Positions 35,792-45,607 are shown, counted from the stretch's first letter. The stretch is 64,000 nucleotides of DNA from Gordonia araii NBRC 100433 (GCF_000241265.1 NZ_BAEE01000056.1:1-64000), one strand, 5' to 3'. Notes: generated by a model not told the origin, from the letters alone. Made by a program: numbers and translations.

Positions 35792-37021
35792 TCAGCCGCC
35801 GTGGCGCAGCCGGTCGACGGCCTCCCGACCGGCCTGACGGTGCGAGTCGGCGACGACCGAATCCGCGTCCACCCTGGCCGCGACGGACTGGTCGTCGGTG
35901 GTGGTGATGATGAGGTCGGTTTGGACGTCCACACCCCGTTTCACCAAGGCCAGGGCGACGGGACCGAGCTCGAAATGGTCGACCACGCTGCCGATCCGAC
36001 CGACGGTGCGCCCGCTGGCGGTCACCGGGTCGCCGGGCGCGGGACGCGCATCGGTGCTGCCGTCGAGATGCAGGAGGACGAGATGGCGGGGCGAGCGGCC
36101 GAGATTGTGGACCCGGGCCACTGTCTCCTGTCCGCGGTAGCAGCCTTTGTCGAGGTGGACGGCGCCCTGTTCGTCGCGCGTACCGATCCAGTGCACCTCG
36201 TGCGGGATGGTGCGCTCGTCGGTGTCGACGTGGACGAGTGGGCGCGCGGCTGCCACGCGATGCGCGTGGAACGCCCACGACCCGGCCATCGTCGCACCGG
36301 CTTCGACCAGGGCGTGCCATCGCTGCTGCGCTTCGGTCTCCGGAAGGACGAGGTCGACGACGGGCAGCGTGCGTCCCTCACCGATCGGCGGCATGATCCG
36401 CCAGAAAGAAGCTGGCTCGCGTTCGTTCGATTGGGCCCGCTCGCTCCCGCTCCCGGCGCCCAGGTGGTGCAGCTCGGGCAGGTCGCCCGCGTCGTAGACC
36501 GCGGCGTCGGCCGGTATCTCCAGGAGGTCGGCGATCGCGCCTGACCGGGCGTCCGGCCCGACGAGTGTCGTCACGTACATGTCGGGACGCGGTAGCGGCG
36601 TCGCCTTGGCCCAGAACACCATCGAGGTGAGGAAGCCGGCGAGCTCGTCGCCGCGGAATCCCGGCGTATCGATCCAGGTCACCTCGTCGATGTCGGTGAG
36701 GACGAAATGCTCGACGATGCGGCCGTTGAGGTCCAGCGAGAGGTTCTCGGCACTGCGACGGTCGGGGAGGTCGGAGACGAACTGGCTGGAGATCGTGTGC
36801 AGCCAGGAGAGGCGCTCCTCGCCGGACAACTCGAGCACCGCACGGTCCGAGCGGTCCACGACGATAGCGCCCGTGGTCGCCGCGCGCTGCTCGCCCAGTG
36901 GGTCGCCGTAGTGCCAGGCGACGCGCCGCGCGCCGTCGTGGCCGAAGATCCCTTCGGGTTCGGCGACGGCGCCCGCGGTCCGCTCGTCGAGGTGACTGGT
37001 GAGAATGACCGACTGGTTCAC
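35792..37021 (-). CDS. ygfZ: YgfZ/GcvT-type folate-binding protein
   Basis: The 409-residue protein has the GcvT-like fold and the YgfZ signature K-G-C-Y-x-G-Q-E, here KGCYRGQETVARVHNLG (about 296-312). YgfZ proteins use tetrahydrofolate to support Fe-S cluster assembly or repair. That fits a genome rich in Fe-S oxygenases, ferredoxins and PurF. The start at 37021 gives MNQSVILTSHLDERTAG. It ends about 125 bases from DUF3073 and is preceded by the secreted lipase gene on the same strand, 10 bases away. Confidence 0.88.
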   Translation of the reverse strand: MNQSVILTSHLDERTAGAVAEPEGIFGHDGARRVAWHYGDPLGEQRAATTGAIVVDRSDRAVLELSGEERLSWLHTISSQFVSDLPDRRSAENLSLDLNGRIVEHFVLTDIDEVTWIDTPGFRGDELAGFLTSMVFWAKATPLPRPDMYVTTLVGPDARSGAIADLLEIPADAAVYDAGDLPELHHLGAGSGSERAQSNEREPASFWRIMPPIGEGRTLPVVDLVLPETEAQQRWHALVEAGATMAGSWAFHAHRVAAARPLVHVDTDERTIPHEVHWIGTRDEQGAVHLDKGCYRGQETVARVHNLGRSPRHLVLLHLDGSTDARPAPGDPVTASGRTVGRIGSVVDHFELGPVALALVKRGVDVQTDLIITTTDDQSVAARVDADSVVADSHRQAGREAVDRLRHGG

Positions 37022-37031
37022 GCCATCCAGC

Positions 37032-38261
37032 CTACGTGGAACAACCTCCGACGGGTTCGCCCCGGAATCGGGCCGCGAGGAAGGCGGCGGCGTCGCGTTC
37101 GAACGGGAGGAAGGCCTTGCCGTGCGTGTCGCCGGCGTAGCGGATGAATCGGGCAGACACTCCTGCCGCGCAGTACCGTCTGGCGAGCGCGGCGACGTCG
37201 GCGGTGACCATCACCCCGTCGCCGATTCGATCCGATGCGCCGACGGCGAGCAGCAGCGGCGTGCGCGGTCGCCCGACGGTTCCCATCACGTTGCGGGCGA
37301 TCGCGCGGCGGACGGATGGGACGGCGAGCAATCCCGGGTATGGCCGCCGCACCATCGCGCGGCTGGTCAGTCCGGGGAAGTTCGCCGCGAACGCCGCGAT
37401 GCAGCCGTGACGCACTTTGGCGATGGCGGCTTTCCCCCGCGGTGACAGGAAGGAGCCGACGTCGAGAGCGTAGGTCCGGCGGTAGACCTCGGTCAGCGCG
37501 GGGATGACGCCGGCCCAGGCGCGACTACCGCTGACGTAGCCGAGGTTGTGGGCCAGGTTGACCGGCAACCCGCCTGCCGCGGCGCCGACGATCGATAGTT
37601 CGGGTGCGTAGGCGGGTGCGAGTTCGGCACCGAACTCGGTGGGCACCGATCCGCCTGAGTAGCCGAGCATCCCGACCGGTGTCGATCCGGGAAGGCGGGT
37701 GACCCGCAGCGCGGCGCGGATACCGTCCAGGGCGAGTTGGCCCGATTGGCGGCCGATCGTCCATTCCTGCCGCAGACCCTCGTAGTCGGGGACCGCGACG
37801 ACGAATCCGCGGGCGAGGTATCCGGCAAGAACGGCCTGCTCGACGCGTGCGGCATCGCTCGGATGATTGCCGCGCAGGGTGTAGGACGGATTGCATTGGG
37901 AGCCGAGCGCGTCGTAGGCCATGTGGAAGGAGACGATCCGTCGCGCGGCTCCACCGGGCCGCAGCACGGTCGTCACCCCGGCGATCGGTTCACCGTGCTC
38001 GCCGGTGCTGCGGTACAGCACTTGCGTCGACGTCACGGGCACCGTGGCCCCGTCGATGACGAACGCCACGCCTCGGAGGCGCAGGATGTCGCCCGGTCGG
38101 TGGGCGGCGAGTTCACCGGCGTATCGGTAGAAGGGATCGGCTGCCGGTGGCGGGCCATCCGCATGGGCGGGCCCCGGCATAGGCATCGCCGCGACGGACA
38201 GCAATGCGCCGAGTGCCGTTGCGACGAGGACCAGCTGCCTCAAGCGAGTCGGCATGGGCAC
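37032..38261 (-). CDS. Secreted lipase/esterase (LIP family)
   Basis: The 409-residue alpha/beta hydrolase has a signal peptide (about 1-34, ending GPAHADG) and the secretory-lipase nucleophile motif GYSGG (about 198-202). The Asp and His of the triad are probably in GASDRIGDG (about 346) and GDTHGKA (about 378). Such enzymes hydrolyse long-chain esters outside the cell. ATG codons at residues 1 and 3 are both possible starts. It is inserted between the ygfZ and pabC genes compared with M. tuberculosis. Two Cys (NPSYTL region and the tail GGCST) could form disulfides. Confidence 0.85.
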   Translation of the reverse strand: MPMPTRLRQLVLVATALGALLSVAAMPMPGPAHADGPPPAADPFYRYAGELAAHRPGDILRLRGVAFVIDGATVPVTSTQVLYRSTGEHGEPIAGVTTVLRPGGAARRIVSFHMAYDALGSQCNPSYTLRGNHPSDAARVEQAVLAGYLARGFVVAVPDYEGLRQEWTIGRQSGQLALDGIRAALRVTRLPGSTPVGMLGYSGGSVPTEFGAELAPAYAPELSIVGAAAGGLPVNLAHNLGYVSGSRAWAGVIPALTEVYRRTYALDVGSFLSPRGKAAIAKVRHGCIAAFAANFPGLTSRAMVRRPYPGLLAVPSVRRAIARNVMGTVGRPRTPLLLAVGASDRIGDGVMVTADVAALARRYCAAGVSARFIRYAGDTHGKAFLPFERDAAAFLAARFRGEPVGGCST

Positions 38262-38349
38262 TCCCGTCGGTCGCGTCCACTCAAGAGTGGACCACCGGTG
38301 GCGCGTCGGTGCGCCTTTCGCTCAACCCCGGCCGGATACCCTTACGCCC

Positions 38350-39243
38350 ATGGCGACCCCTGTCTTGTTCGACGTCCACGGCGGCCGGCGCGACCCGCAG
38401 CAGCCGCTCCTCCACTTCGACGACCTTGCGGTCGTGCGCGGTGACGGAATCTTCGAAACGCTGCTGGTGCGCGACGGGCAGGTGTGCAATCTGGCGCGGC
38501 ATCTGGCCCGCTTCCGTGACGGCGCGGCGCGGATGGATCTGCCCAAGCCGGCGATGGCGGCGTGGGATTCGACGATCAACGCCGCGGCCGTCGCCTGGTC
38601 CCTGGCGAACGGGGATGTCGAGGGGCAGATGCGGCTGGTCTACACGCGCGGCCGGGAGTCGGCGCCCGCCGATCACGACGCGCCCGAGCGGACGACGGCG
38701 CTCGTGATGATCTCCGAGGTCCGGTCGAGCGTTGCGCAATCGCGTGCTGACGGGGTTGCGGTGTGTTTGCTCGACCGCGGATACACCGTCGATTTCGGTG
38801 CGCGGGCGCCATGGCAGCTGATCGGGGCGAAAACGCTCAGCTACGCGGCGAACATGGCCGCGTTGCGCCACGCGGTCGCCGCGGGTTTCGACGACGTGAT
38901 CTACACGTCGTCGGACGGACAGGTACTCGAAGGGCCGCGTTCCAGTGTCGTGGCGGTGACCGGCCGAACGCTGCGGACGCCGCCGGTGGAATCGGGGATC
39001 CTGCCCGGGACCACCGTCGCGGCCCTCTTCGCCGCGGCGCGGGAGGAAGGCTGGGACGCCGAGTACGCACGCCTGCCGCCCGCGGATCTGCTGGCGGCGG
39101 ACTCGGTGTGGATGTGCTCGTCGGTGACGATCGCGGCACGCGTGACCAGGATCGATGACGACGAGCTCCTCCTTGATGAGCAAACCGGCGCCGCCGCGGC
39201 CGAATTCGCCGAACTCGCGTCGCGGGCGATCGCCGTCGCTTAA
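38350..39243 (+). CDS. pabC: Aminodeoxychorismate lyase / class IV aminotransferase
   Basis: The 297-residue PLP enzyme belongs to the branched-chain aminotransferase/ADC lyase fold. RGDGIFETLLV (about 30-40) and the PLP-Lys region GAKTLSYAANMAALRHA (about 158-174) with EGPRSSVVAV (about 196) are family marks. ADC lyase makes p-aminobenzoate for folate. The gene corresponds in position to Rv0812 downstream of Rv0811c. Discrimination from D-amino-acid aminotransferase is not fully possible by eye. The ATG at 38350 is preferred over an upstream frame that runs into the lipase promoter. Confidence 0.82.
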   Translation: MATPVLFDVHGGRRDPQQPLLHFDDLAVVRGDGIFETLLVRDGQVCNLARHLARFRDGAARMDLPKPAMAAWDSTINAAAVAWSLANGDVEGQMRLVYTRGRESAPADHDAPERTTALVMISEVRSSVAQSRADGVAVCLLDRGYTVDFGARAPWQLIGAKTLSYAANMAALRHAVAAGFDDVIYTSSDGQVLEGPRSSVVAVTGRTLRTPPVESGILPGTTVAALFAAAREEGWDAEYARLPPADLLAADSVWMCSSVTIAARVTRIDDDELLLDEQTGAAAAEFAELASRAIAVA

Positions 39244-39346
39244 CGTTCGGGCTGTCCCTGCGGCGGCCGACGTGATGAGCGCCACCGCAGATGGGGGACC
39301 GGAGTCCCTTGTTCCAAATGAATATCGCGGCGTACGTTGAACGCAT

Positions 39347-39365
39347 CTACTATCGTTTGTAGTAG
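39347..39365. promoter_or_regulatory. Palindrome upstream of cydA
   Basis: CTACTA (39347-39352) and TAGTAG (39360-39365) form an inverted repeat with a 7-nt spacer, 56 bases before the cydA start. The right half, TGTAGTAG, resembles BlaI/CopY-type operator halves (TGTA core). It is a candidate operator for control of cytochrome bd; the regulator is not in the window. Confidence 0.4.
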
Positions 39366-39420
39366 CCACAAACGTTGGTAGCAGTCAGCCAGCAGCTCCA
39401 GCCCAGCAGAGTAGGCACGC

Positions 39421-40983
39421 ATGGATGTCGTCGACATTTCCCGATGGCAATTCGGGATCACGACCGTTTATCACTTCATTCTCGTCCCGCTGACCATCGG
39501 GCTGGCCCCGATGATCGCGGTGATGCAGACCGTCTGGCACATCACCGGCAACGAGGCGTGGCTGCGCGCCACCAAGTTCTTCGGGAAGCTCTTCCTGATC
39601 AACTTCGCGCTCGGCGTCGCCACCGGCATCGTCCAGGAATTCCAGTTCGGGATGAACTGGAGCGAGTACAGCCGGTTCGTCGCCGACGTGTTCGGGGCAC
39701 CGCTCGCGTTGGAAGGGCTCGTCGCTTTCTTCGCCGAGTCCACATTCATCGGTCTGTGGATCTTCGGCTGGGGCAGACTCAGCAGGGGACTCCACCTGTT
39801 ATGCATCTGGATGGTGGCGTTCGGCGTCAACGCGTCGGCCTACTTCATCATCGCCGCCAACTCGTGGATGCAGCATCCCGTCGGCGTCGAATGGGACACC
39901 TCTCGCGACCGCCCGGCGATGAACAGCATTGTCGCGCTGCTGACCAACAACACGACCCTCGCCGCGTTCCCGCACGTGATCGCCGGAGCGCTGCTGACCG
40001 CGGCGACCTTCGTCGCCGCCATCGGCTGTTGGTGGATGGCGCGGGCGTCGTGGCGGGCCCGCCAGCTGCGCCGCGCCGAGGCCGGCGAAACCGTCGAGCT
40101 GGAGGAGACCACCTCCCCGAGCCTCGTCGACGCCTCGCCCGAGCAGCTCGACGACGACGCCAAGGCGATGTGGCGGCCGGTCACCCGCTTCGCGCTGTGG
40201 TTGACCATCGCCGCGGGTGCAGCGGTGATCTTCACCGGCGACCTGCAGGCGCAGATCATGTTCAAACAGCAGCCGATGAAGATGGCGGCGGCGGAATCGC
40301 TGTGCGAGACCGAGCACCGCGCGGCGTTCTCCATCCTGTCGATCGGCCGCCAGAACAACTGCGACAACATCACCCATGTCATCGCCGTGCCCGGCATGCT
40401 GTCCTTCCTCGCCGACCATCGCTTCGACACCGAAATCAAGGGCGTCAAAGACCTGCAGAAGGAATACGAGGAACGCTTCAAGGACAACCCGGCGCATCAG
40501 GGGCAGAACTACGCCCCCAACCTGTTCGTCACCTACTGGTCGTTCCGCGCGATGATCACCTGGGCTCTCGGTTCGGTGGCGGTGGCGCTGGGCGGACTAT
40601 GGCTGACGCGGCGCGGGCGAGTAGTCACGTCGCGGCGGTTCGGCTTCTTCGCACTCTTGATGATCCCGACGCCGTTCCTGGCGAACTCGTCGGGCTGGAT
40701 CTTCACCGAGATGGGCCGCCAGCCGTGGATCGTCGCGCCCAACTGGGTCGACGACCTCGATCCGCTGCGCGTGTCGATGCTGGTGCAGCAAGGCGTGTCG
40801 AATAACTCGGCCGGTGTCGTGCTGGGGTCGCTGATCGTGTTCACCCTGCTCTACGGAGCGCTGGGCGTCGTGTGGTTCGCGCTGCAACGTCGCTACATCC
40901 GGGAGGGACCGGCCGCACCCGGCTACGAGGAGCAGGCGCTCGAAAAGACCGACGACGACAAGAAACTGTCGTTCGCCTACTGA
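39421..40983 (+). CDS. cydA: Cytochrome bd oxidase subunit I
   Basis: CydA is the haem-carrying, quinol-oxidising subunit of cytochrome bd. The 520-residue product has about nine helices. H18 in TTVYHFI corresponds to a haem d/b595 ligand, and a GWxxTEMGRQPW segment (about 424-434) is diagnostic. The Q-loop is short, as in most actinobacteria. It is followed by cydB (25 bases) and cydD/cydC, one operon, with a palindrome upstream. It provides high-affinity respiration under low oxygen or when haem-copper oxidases are blocked. Confidence 0.95.
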   Translation: MDVVDISRWQFGITTVYHFILVPLTIGLAPMIAVMQTVWHITGNEAWLRATKFFGKLFLINFALGVATGIVQEFQFGMNWSEYSRFVADVFGAPLALEGLVAFFAESTFIGLWIFGWGRLSRGLHLLCIWMVAFGVNASAYFIIAANSWMQHPVGVEWDTSRDRPAMNSIVALLTNNTTLAAFPHVIAGALLTAATFVAAIGCWWMARASWRARQLRRAEAGETVELEETTSPSLVDASPEQLDDDAKAMWRPVTRFALWLTIAAGAAVIFTGDLQAQIMFKQQPMKMAAAESLCETEHRAAFSILSIGRQNNCDNITHVIAVPGMLSFLADHRFDTEIKGVKDLQKEYEERFKDNPAHQGQNYAPNLFVTYWSFRAMITWALGSVAVALGGLWLTRRGRVVTSRRFGFFALLMIPTPFLANSSGWIFTEMGRQPWIVAPNWVDDLDPLRVSMLVQQGVSNNSAGVVLGSLIVFTLLYGALGVVWFALQRRYIREGPAAPGYEEQALEKTDDDKKLSFAY

Positions 40984-41008
40984 CGGCGGACGACTCTAGG
41001 AGACGACC

Positions 41009-42034
41009 ATGGGATTGCCCGAGTTCTGGTTCTTACTCATCGCGGTGCTGTTCACCGGCTACTTCGTGCTGGAGGGCTTCGACTTCGGCGTCGGCATGCT
41101 GATGGGCCTGTTGGGCCGGGGCGACGACAACAAGCGCCGGGCCATTCTCAACACCATCGGCCCGGTCTGGGACGGCAACGAGGTCTGGTTGCTCACCGCG
41201 GGCGGGGCGATGTTCGCCGCGTTCGGCGGCTGGTACGCGACGATGTTCACCGCGTTCTACCTGCCCCTGCTGCTGATCCTCGTCGCGCTGATCGTGCGCG
41301 TCTGCGCCATCGAGTGGCGCGGCAAGATCAACGACCCGCAGTGGCGCCGGGTCTGGGACTGGTGCATCGCGATCGGGTCCTGGGTACCCGCGTTGCTGTG
41401 GGGCGTCGCCTTCGCCAATGTCGTACGCGGATTGCCGATCGATGAGAACGCCCAGTTCACCGGAACCTTCTTCGGCCTGCTCAACCCGTACGCGCTACTC
41501 GGCGGGCTCACCACCCTGCTGGCCTTCCTGACCCACGGCGCGGTCTTCCTGTCGCTCAAGACGGCCGACGATCTGCGCGCGGAGTCGATGGTGTGGGCGT
41601 CCCGGCTGTCGATCGTCATGACCGTGGTCGCCGGTTCCTTCCTGCTGTGGACCCAGCTCGCCTACGGCAAGGGCTGGACCTGGGTTCCGGTGATCGTCGC
41701 CGCCGTCGCCGCGGTGGCGACCGTGGTCGCGACGTGGGCGAAACGCGAAGGGTGGGCGTTCGCGGCCACGTCGATCGCGATCATTGTGACCATCGTGACG
41801 CTGTTCGGCTGCCTCTACCCGGCGGTGTTGCCGTCGACGACGGACCCGGCGAACAGCCTCACCATCGCGAACACGTCGTCGAGCCACTACACGCTGGTCA
41901 TCATGACGTGGGCAGCCGTGCTGATCACGCCGGTCGTGCTGCTCTACCAGGGCTGGTCGTACTGGGTGTTCCGGAAACGGATCTCCGCCGACGCCATCCC
42001 GCCGTCGGTCGGTCTGCCATCGTTGCGGGGGTGA
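41009..42034 (+). CDS. cydB: Cytochrome bd oxidase subunit II
   Basis: The 341-residue product has eight to nine helices and opens with the CydB-typical LPEFWFLLIAVLFTGYFVLE (about 3-22), followed by EGFDFGVGML and GPVWDGNEVWLL. It forms the structural partner of CydA. A GGAGAC-type ribosome site precedes the ATG at 41009. The TGA overlaps the GTG of cydD, which couples synthesis of the exporter to the oxidase. Confidence 0.95.
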   Translation: MGLPEFWFLLIAVLFTGYFVLEGFDFGVGMLMGLLGRGDDNKRRAILNTIGPVWDGNEVWLLTAGGAMFAAFGGWYATMFTAFYLPLLLILVALIVRVCAIEWRGKINDPQWRRVWDWCIAIGSWVPALLWGVAFANVVRGLPIDENAQFTGTFFGLLNPYALLGGLTTLLAFLTHGAVFLSLKTADDLRAESMVWASRLSIVMTVVAGSFLLWTQLAYGKGWTWVPVIVAAVAAVATVVATWAKREGWAFAATSIAIIVTIVTLFGCLYPAVLPSTTDPANSLTIANTSSSHYTLVIMTWAAVLITPVVLLYQGWSYWVFRKRISADAIPPSVGLPSLRG

Positions 42035-43719
42035 GCGTCACTTCCGGTCGCGCGCGAGCGAGCCGAGCCCCGCTGGACCCACGGCTGCTGCGGCTTTCCC
42101 CCGCCGCGCGGCGCTACGTCGGCGTCACCGTCGGCGCCGGCCTGGTCACCACCCTCGCCGTCATCGCCATCGCGTTCGCCACGGCATCGATCCTCGCCGA
42201 ACTGGTCACCGATCCGTCGCGCCGAGGGTTCGCCGCCCAGGCGGGCCATTTGGCGCTGCTCGCCGCGGGCATCGTCGTGCACGTCGCGACGACCTACGCC
42301 GGTGAGCGGTATGCGCAGCGGGCGGCGCAGACGGTCGTCGGCGAGGTCCGTCTCGAGGTTCTCGACTCCTACAGCGATCCGGCCCGCACCGATGCGCGGC
42401 ACGTCGTCGGCAGCCGCGGTCGGGCGGCGACGGTGCTGCTTCGCGGACTCGACGACCTCGGACCGTACCTGTCGGGGTACGTGCCGTCGCTGATCCTCGC
42501 CGCAACGCTCACCCCGATCGTCATCGCCGTCATCGCGGTGGTCGACTTGGTGTCGGCCGGCCTCATTCTGCTGACCATCCCTCTGATCCCGATCTTCGGA
42601 ATCCTCATCGGCCTGATGACCCGCGATCGGACGCAGGCGAAGCTCGACGCCACCGCGCGGCAGCAGTCGACGCTGCTCGATCTGATTGCCGGCATACCGA
42701 CCCTGCGCGCGCTGCACCGCGCGCAGGGCGCCGGCGGGCAGGTGCGCGAACTCGGGGCGACGTGGCGGCGTTCGACGATGGGCACGCTGCGGGTGGCCTT
42801 TCTTTCCGGCGCCTGGCTGGAGTTGATGGCGACGTTGTCGGTCGCGCTGGTCGCCGTCAGCATCGGTTTGCGACTGGTCTACGGGGAGATGACCCTGTTC
42901 GCCGGTGTCCTCGCTCTGGTGCTGGCCCCCGAGGCGTACCGGCCGCTGCGACAGGTCGGCGCCGCGTTCCACGACTCGGCCGACGGAGTCGCCGCGACCG
43001 ACGAGGCGTTCGCGCTGCTGGGCGAGGCCGACGGTCCCGATCCTGACCCGAATGCGTCCGCGGTGCCGCTGGCCAGTGTTCCCATCGTGTTCGACCGCGT
43101 CGGCGTGCGCGCCCGGGACGGGTGGGCGCCGCGCGACCTGTCGGTGGTGTGCGAGCCGGGGGCAGTCACGGTTCTGACCGGACCGAACGGTTCGGGCAAG
43201 TCGACCGCGTTCGCGGCGCTGCTCGGCTTGGCGGGGCTCGACGAGGGCGCGATCATCGTCGAAGATCAGGTCCTGTCCCGGTCCCAGCGTGCCGCCTGCC
43301 AGTCCGAAATCGCATGGCTGCCCCAGCATCCCGCGATCGTGCCGGGCACCGTCGCGGAGAACCTGGCGCTGCACGGACCGCTCGACCCGGCGTCGCTGGC
43401 GCGCGCGGCGGCGGCCACGGGATGGGCGGACGTCGCGGCCGAACAGTTCGGTGAGAGCGCCGCACTCGGGACCACGATGCTGGGTGACGGCGGTACCGGG
43501 TTGTCGGCGGGGCAGCGGCAGCGGCTGGCGCTGACCCGGACGCTGGCCCGCGATGCGCCGGTGATCGTGCTCGACGAGCCGACCGCCCATCTGGATGCTG
43601 CGGCCCGCGAACGGGTCGTCGGGGCGGTGCGCGAGCGGGCCGACGCGGGGGCGACGGTGATCGTCGCGGCACACCGCGCCGAGTGGATCGACGCGGCCGA
43701 CCGGGTGGTGGAACTGTGA
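42031..43719 (+). CDS. cydD: ABC exporter needed for cytochrome bd assembly, CydD
   Basis: This is a 562-residue half-transporter with an N-terminal six-helix domain (about 25-325) and an ATPase domain (about 345-562). Walker A is GPNGSGKST, the signature is LSAGQRQRLAL and Walker B is VIVLDEPTAHLD. CydDC moves thiols or haem-related ligands and is required for cytochrome bd. The start is GTG at 42031, overlapping the cydB stop. The overlap with cydC is also four bases, so the pair is made in equal amounts. Confidence 0.93.
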   Translation: MSVTSGRARASRAPLDPRLLRLSPAARRYVGVTVGAGLVTTLAVIAIAFATASILAELVTDPSRRGFAAQAGHLALLAAGIVVHVATTYAGERYAQRAAQTVVGEVRLEVLDSYSDPARTDARHVVGSRGRAATVLLRGLDDLGPYLSGYVPSLILAATLTPIVIAVIAVVDLVSAGLILLTIPLIPIFGILIGLMTRDRTQAKLDATARQQSTLLDLIAGIPTLRALHRAQGAGGQVRELGATWRRSTMGTLRVAFLSGAWLELMATLSVALVAVSIGLRLVYGEMTLFAGVLALVLAPEAYRPLRQVGAAFHDSADGVAATDEAFALLGEADGPDPDPNASAVPLASVPIVFDRVGVRARDGWAPRDLSVVCEPGAVTVLTGPNGSGKSTAFAALLGLAGLDEGAIIVEDQVLSRSQRAACQSEIAWLPQHPAIVPGTVAENLALHGPLDPASLARAAAATGWADVAAEQFGESAALGTTMLGDGGTGLSAGQRQRLALTRTLARDAPVIVLDEPTAHLDAAARERVVGAVRERADAGATVIVAAHRAEWIDAADRVVEL

Positions 43720-45371
43720 CAGATCCGGTGTGGCGCGTCCTGGGCGCCCTCGACATTCGCCGACGGACACTCGCGTTGTCGCTGGCCTATGGCGTCGGAG
43801 GGGCGCTGAGCGCGCTCGGGCTGGCCGCACTGTCGGCGTGGCTGATCACCCGCGCGTGGCAGCAGCCGCCGATCTTGTCGCTGTCGATCGCGATCACCGC
43901 CGTGCGGGCGCTGGGCATCACGCGCGGCTTGTTCCGCTACCTCGAACGGTTGGCCACACACGACATGGCATTGCGGGCGATGGCCACCGCCAGGGAGAAG
44001 GTCTACCGGGCGCTGGCCACCGGCGACGCCGCGTCGACCGTGTCGATCCGGCGCGGCGACATCCTGGCGCGCACCGGTGCCGACGTCGACGAGATCGGCA
44101 ACGCGGTGGTGCGAGCGGTGCTGCCCGCCGGTGTCGCCGCCGTGACCGGCGTCGCCGCGGTGACGATCATGGCGTTCGTGTCGCCGGTCGCCGCTGTCGT
44201 GCTGGCGGTCGCGCTGATCGTCGCGGGCGTCGCCGCGCCGGTGCTAGCGGCGCGGGGCGTTAGCTCGGCCGCCGAGTCGGCGGTACGGGGGCGGTCCGGG
44301 GTCGCGGAGTCGACGATGCTGTTGCTCGACCACGGCGCCGAACTGGCCGTGGCGGGTCGTCGGGGCGAGATCCTCCACGAGGTGTCTGCCGCGCAGGATC
44401 AGGTGGCGACGGCGACCGACCGCGGCGCGCGGCTACAGGCGCTCGCGGCCGCGGTCACGCCGCTGGCGATGGGGCTGACCGTCGTGGCGGCCTGTCTGAT
44501 CGGCATCTCGCTCGCCGACGGCGGCGAGCCCAGTCCGATGCGGCTCGGCGTGCTGATACTGCTGGGCCTCTCGGCATTCGAAGCCGTGGTGCCGCTGGCC
44601 TCGGCCGGCGTCGCGTGGCAGCACAGCCGGGCCGCGGCCGAGCGGGTGCTCGACCTCGCCGGCGACCCCGGCGAGTGGTCGCGGGAATCGGCCGACGCGG
44701 CTGATGTCGATCGCTACCGCGGGCCGGTTCGGCTGGTCGCCGACGATCTCGAGTGGGGCTGGCCGGAGAGTCCCGTCTTGGGCGGACCCGTTGACCGGAC
44801 GTTGACACCCGGTTCGCGGGTCGTCATCGTCGGGCCGAGCGGGTCCGGAAAGTCGACACTGCTGCTCACGCTGGCGGGATTGCTGGAGCCGCGGGGCGGG
44901 CAGGTGTCGGCGCAGAGCGCCGACGGTGAACCGGTCGATGTCCCGGCGGCGACGCTGTACTGCGCCCAGGATGCGCACCTGTTCTCGGTGTCGGTGCGCG
45001 AGAACCTGCTCGTCGGTCGCGGGGATGCGACGGAGGAGGAGATGCGCGACGCGCTGGTGTCGGTGGGCCTGGGGGAGTGGCTGGCCGGTCTGCCAGACGG
45101 TATGGACACGGTGCTCGTCGGCGGCTCGGACGCGGTGTCCGGCGGGCAGCGCCGGCGACTGCTGCTGGCGCGTGCGCTGCTCAACGCGTCGCCGGTGGTG
45201 TTGCTCGACGAGCCGACCGAGCATTTGGATGCCGCGGATTCCGACGACCTGCTGCGTGCCGCGCTGGGGGAGTTGTTCGGTCCGAAGCGCACGGTCGTGG
45301 TGGTGACGCACCACCTGCCGGTCGGCGTCGCCGCCGATCTGGTGCTCGAATCCGCGCCGATCGTGCCCTGA
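43716..45371 (+). CDS. cydC: ABC exporter needed for cytochrome bd assembly, CydC
   Basis: The 551-residue partner of CydD has a membrane domain (about 20-310) and ATPase domain (about 330-551) with GPSGSGKST, VSGGQRRRLLLARALL and VVLLDEPTEHLD. The GTG at 43716 overlaps the cydD stop (GTGA). The final codons and stop lie within the first unit of a 21-nt tandem repeat, so the extreme C-terminus (PIVP) is repeat-encoded. It ends the operon. Confidence 0.93.
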   Translation: MTDPVWRVLGALDIRRRTLALSLAYGVGGALSALGLAALSAWLITRAWQQPPILSLSIAITAVRALGITRGLFRYLERLATHDMALRAMATAREKVYRALATGDAASTVSIRRGDILARTGADVDEIGNAVVRAVLPAGVAAVTGVAAVTIMAFVSPVAAVVLAVALIVAGVAAPVLAARGVSSAAESAVRGRSGVAESTMLLLDHGAELAVAGRRGEILHEVSAAQDQVATATDRGARLQALAAAVTPLAMGLTVVAACLIGISLADGGEPSPMRLGVLILLGLSAFEAVVPLASAGVAWQHSRAAAERVLDLAGDPGEWSRESADAADVDRYRGPVRLVADDLEWGWPESPVLGGPVDRTLTPGSRVVIVGPSGSGKSTLLLTLAGLLEPRGGQVSAQSADGEPVDVPAATLYCAQDAHLFSVSVRENLLVGRGDATEEEMRDALVSVGLGEWLAGLPDGMDTVLVGGSDAVSGGQRRRLLLARALLNASPVVLLDEPTEHLDAADSDDLLRAALGELFGPKRTVVVVTHHLPVGVAADLVLESAPIVP

Positions 45372-45573
45372 TTTCCGCCGACCGTGCCCAGTTTTCCGCC
45401 GAGCGTGCCCAGTTTTCCGCCGACCGTGCCCAGATGTGCGTCGAGTGTGCCCACATTTCCGCCGACCGTGCCCACTCGATGAAGGCTGAGGTGCCCAGTC
45501 GGCGGGGGTGGGGTGCCCAGTCGGCGGGGGTGGGGTGCCCAGTCGGCGGGGGTGAGGTGCCCAGTCGGCGTCG
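45363..45573. repeat. Two tandem repeat arrays: 21-nt family A then 22-nt family B
   Basis: Family A units (GTGCCCAGTTTTCCGCCGAC type) start exactly 21 bases apart at 45363, 45384, 45405, 45426, 45447 and 45468. Family B units (GTGCCCAGTCGGCGGGGGTG type) start 22 bases apart at 45491, 45513, 45535 and 45557. Both begin with GTGCCCA, so they are related. Family A also occurs at 49165-49200 and family B, inverted, at 14016-14095. Confidence 0.88.
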
Positions 45574-45607
45574 TCAGTGCGAGCGGGGTGCGCTCGGTAT
45601 CGACGAG

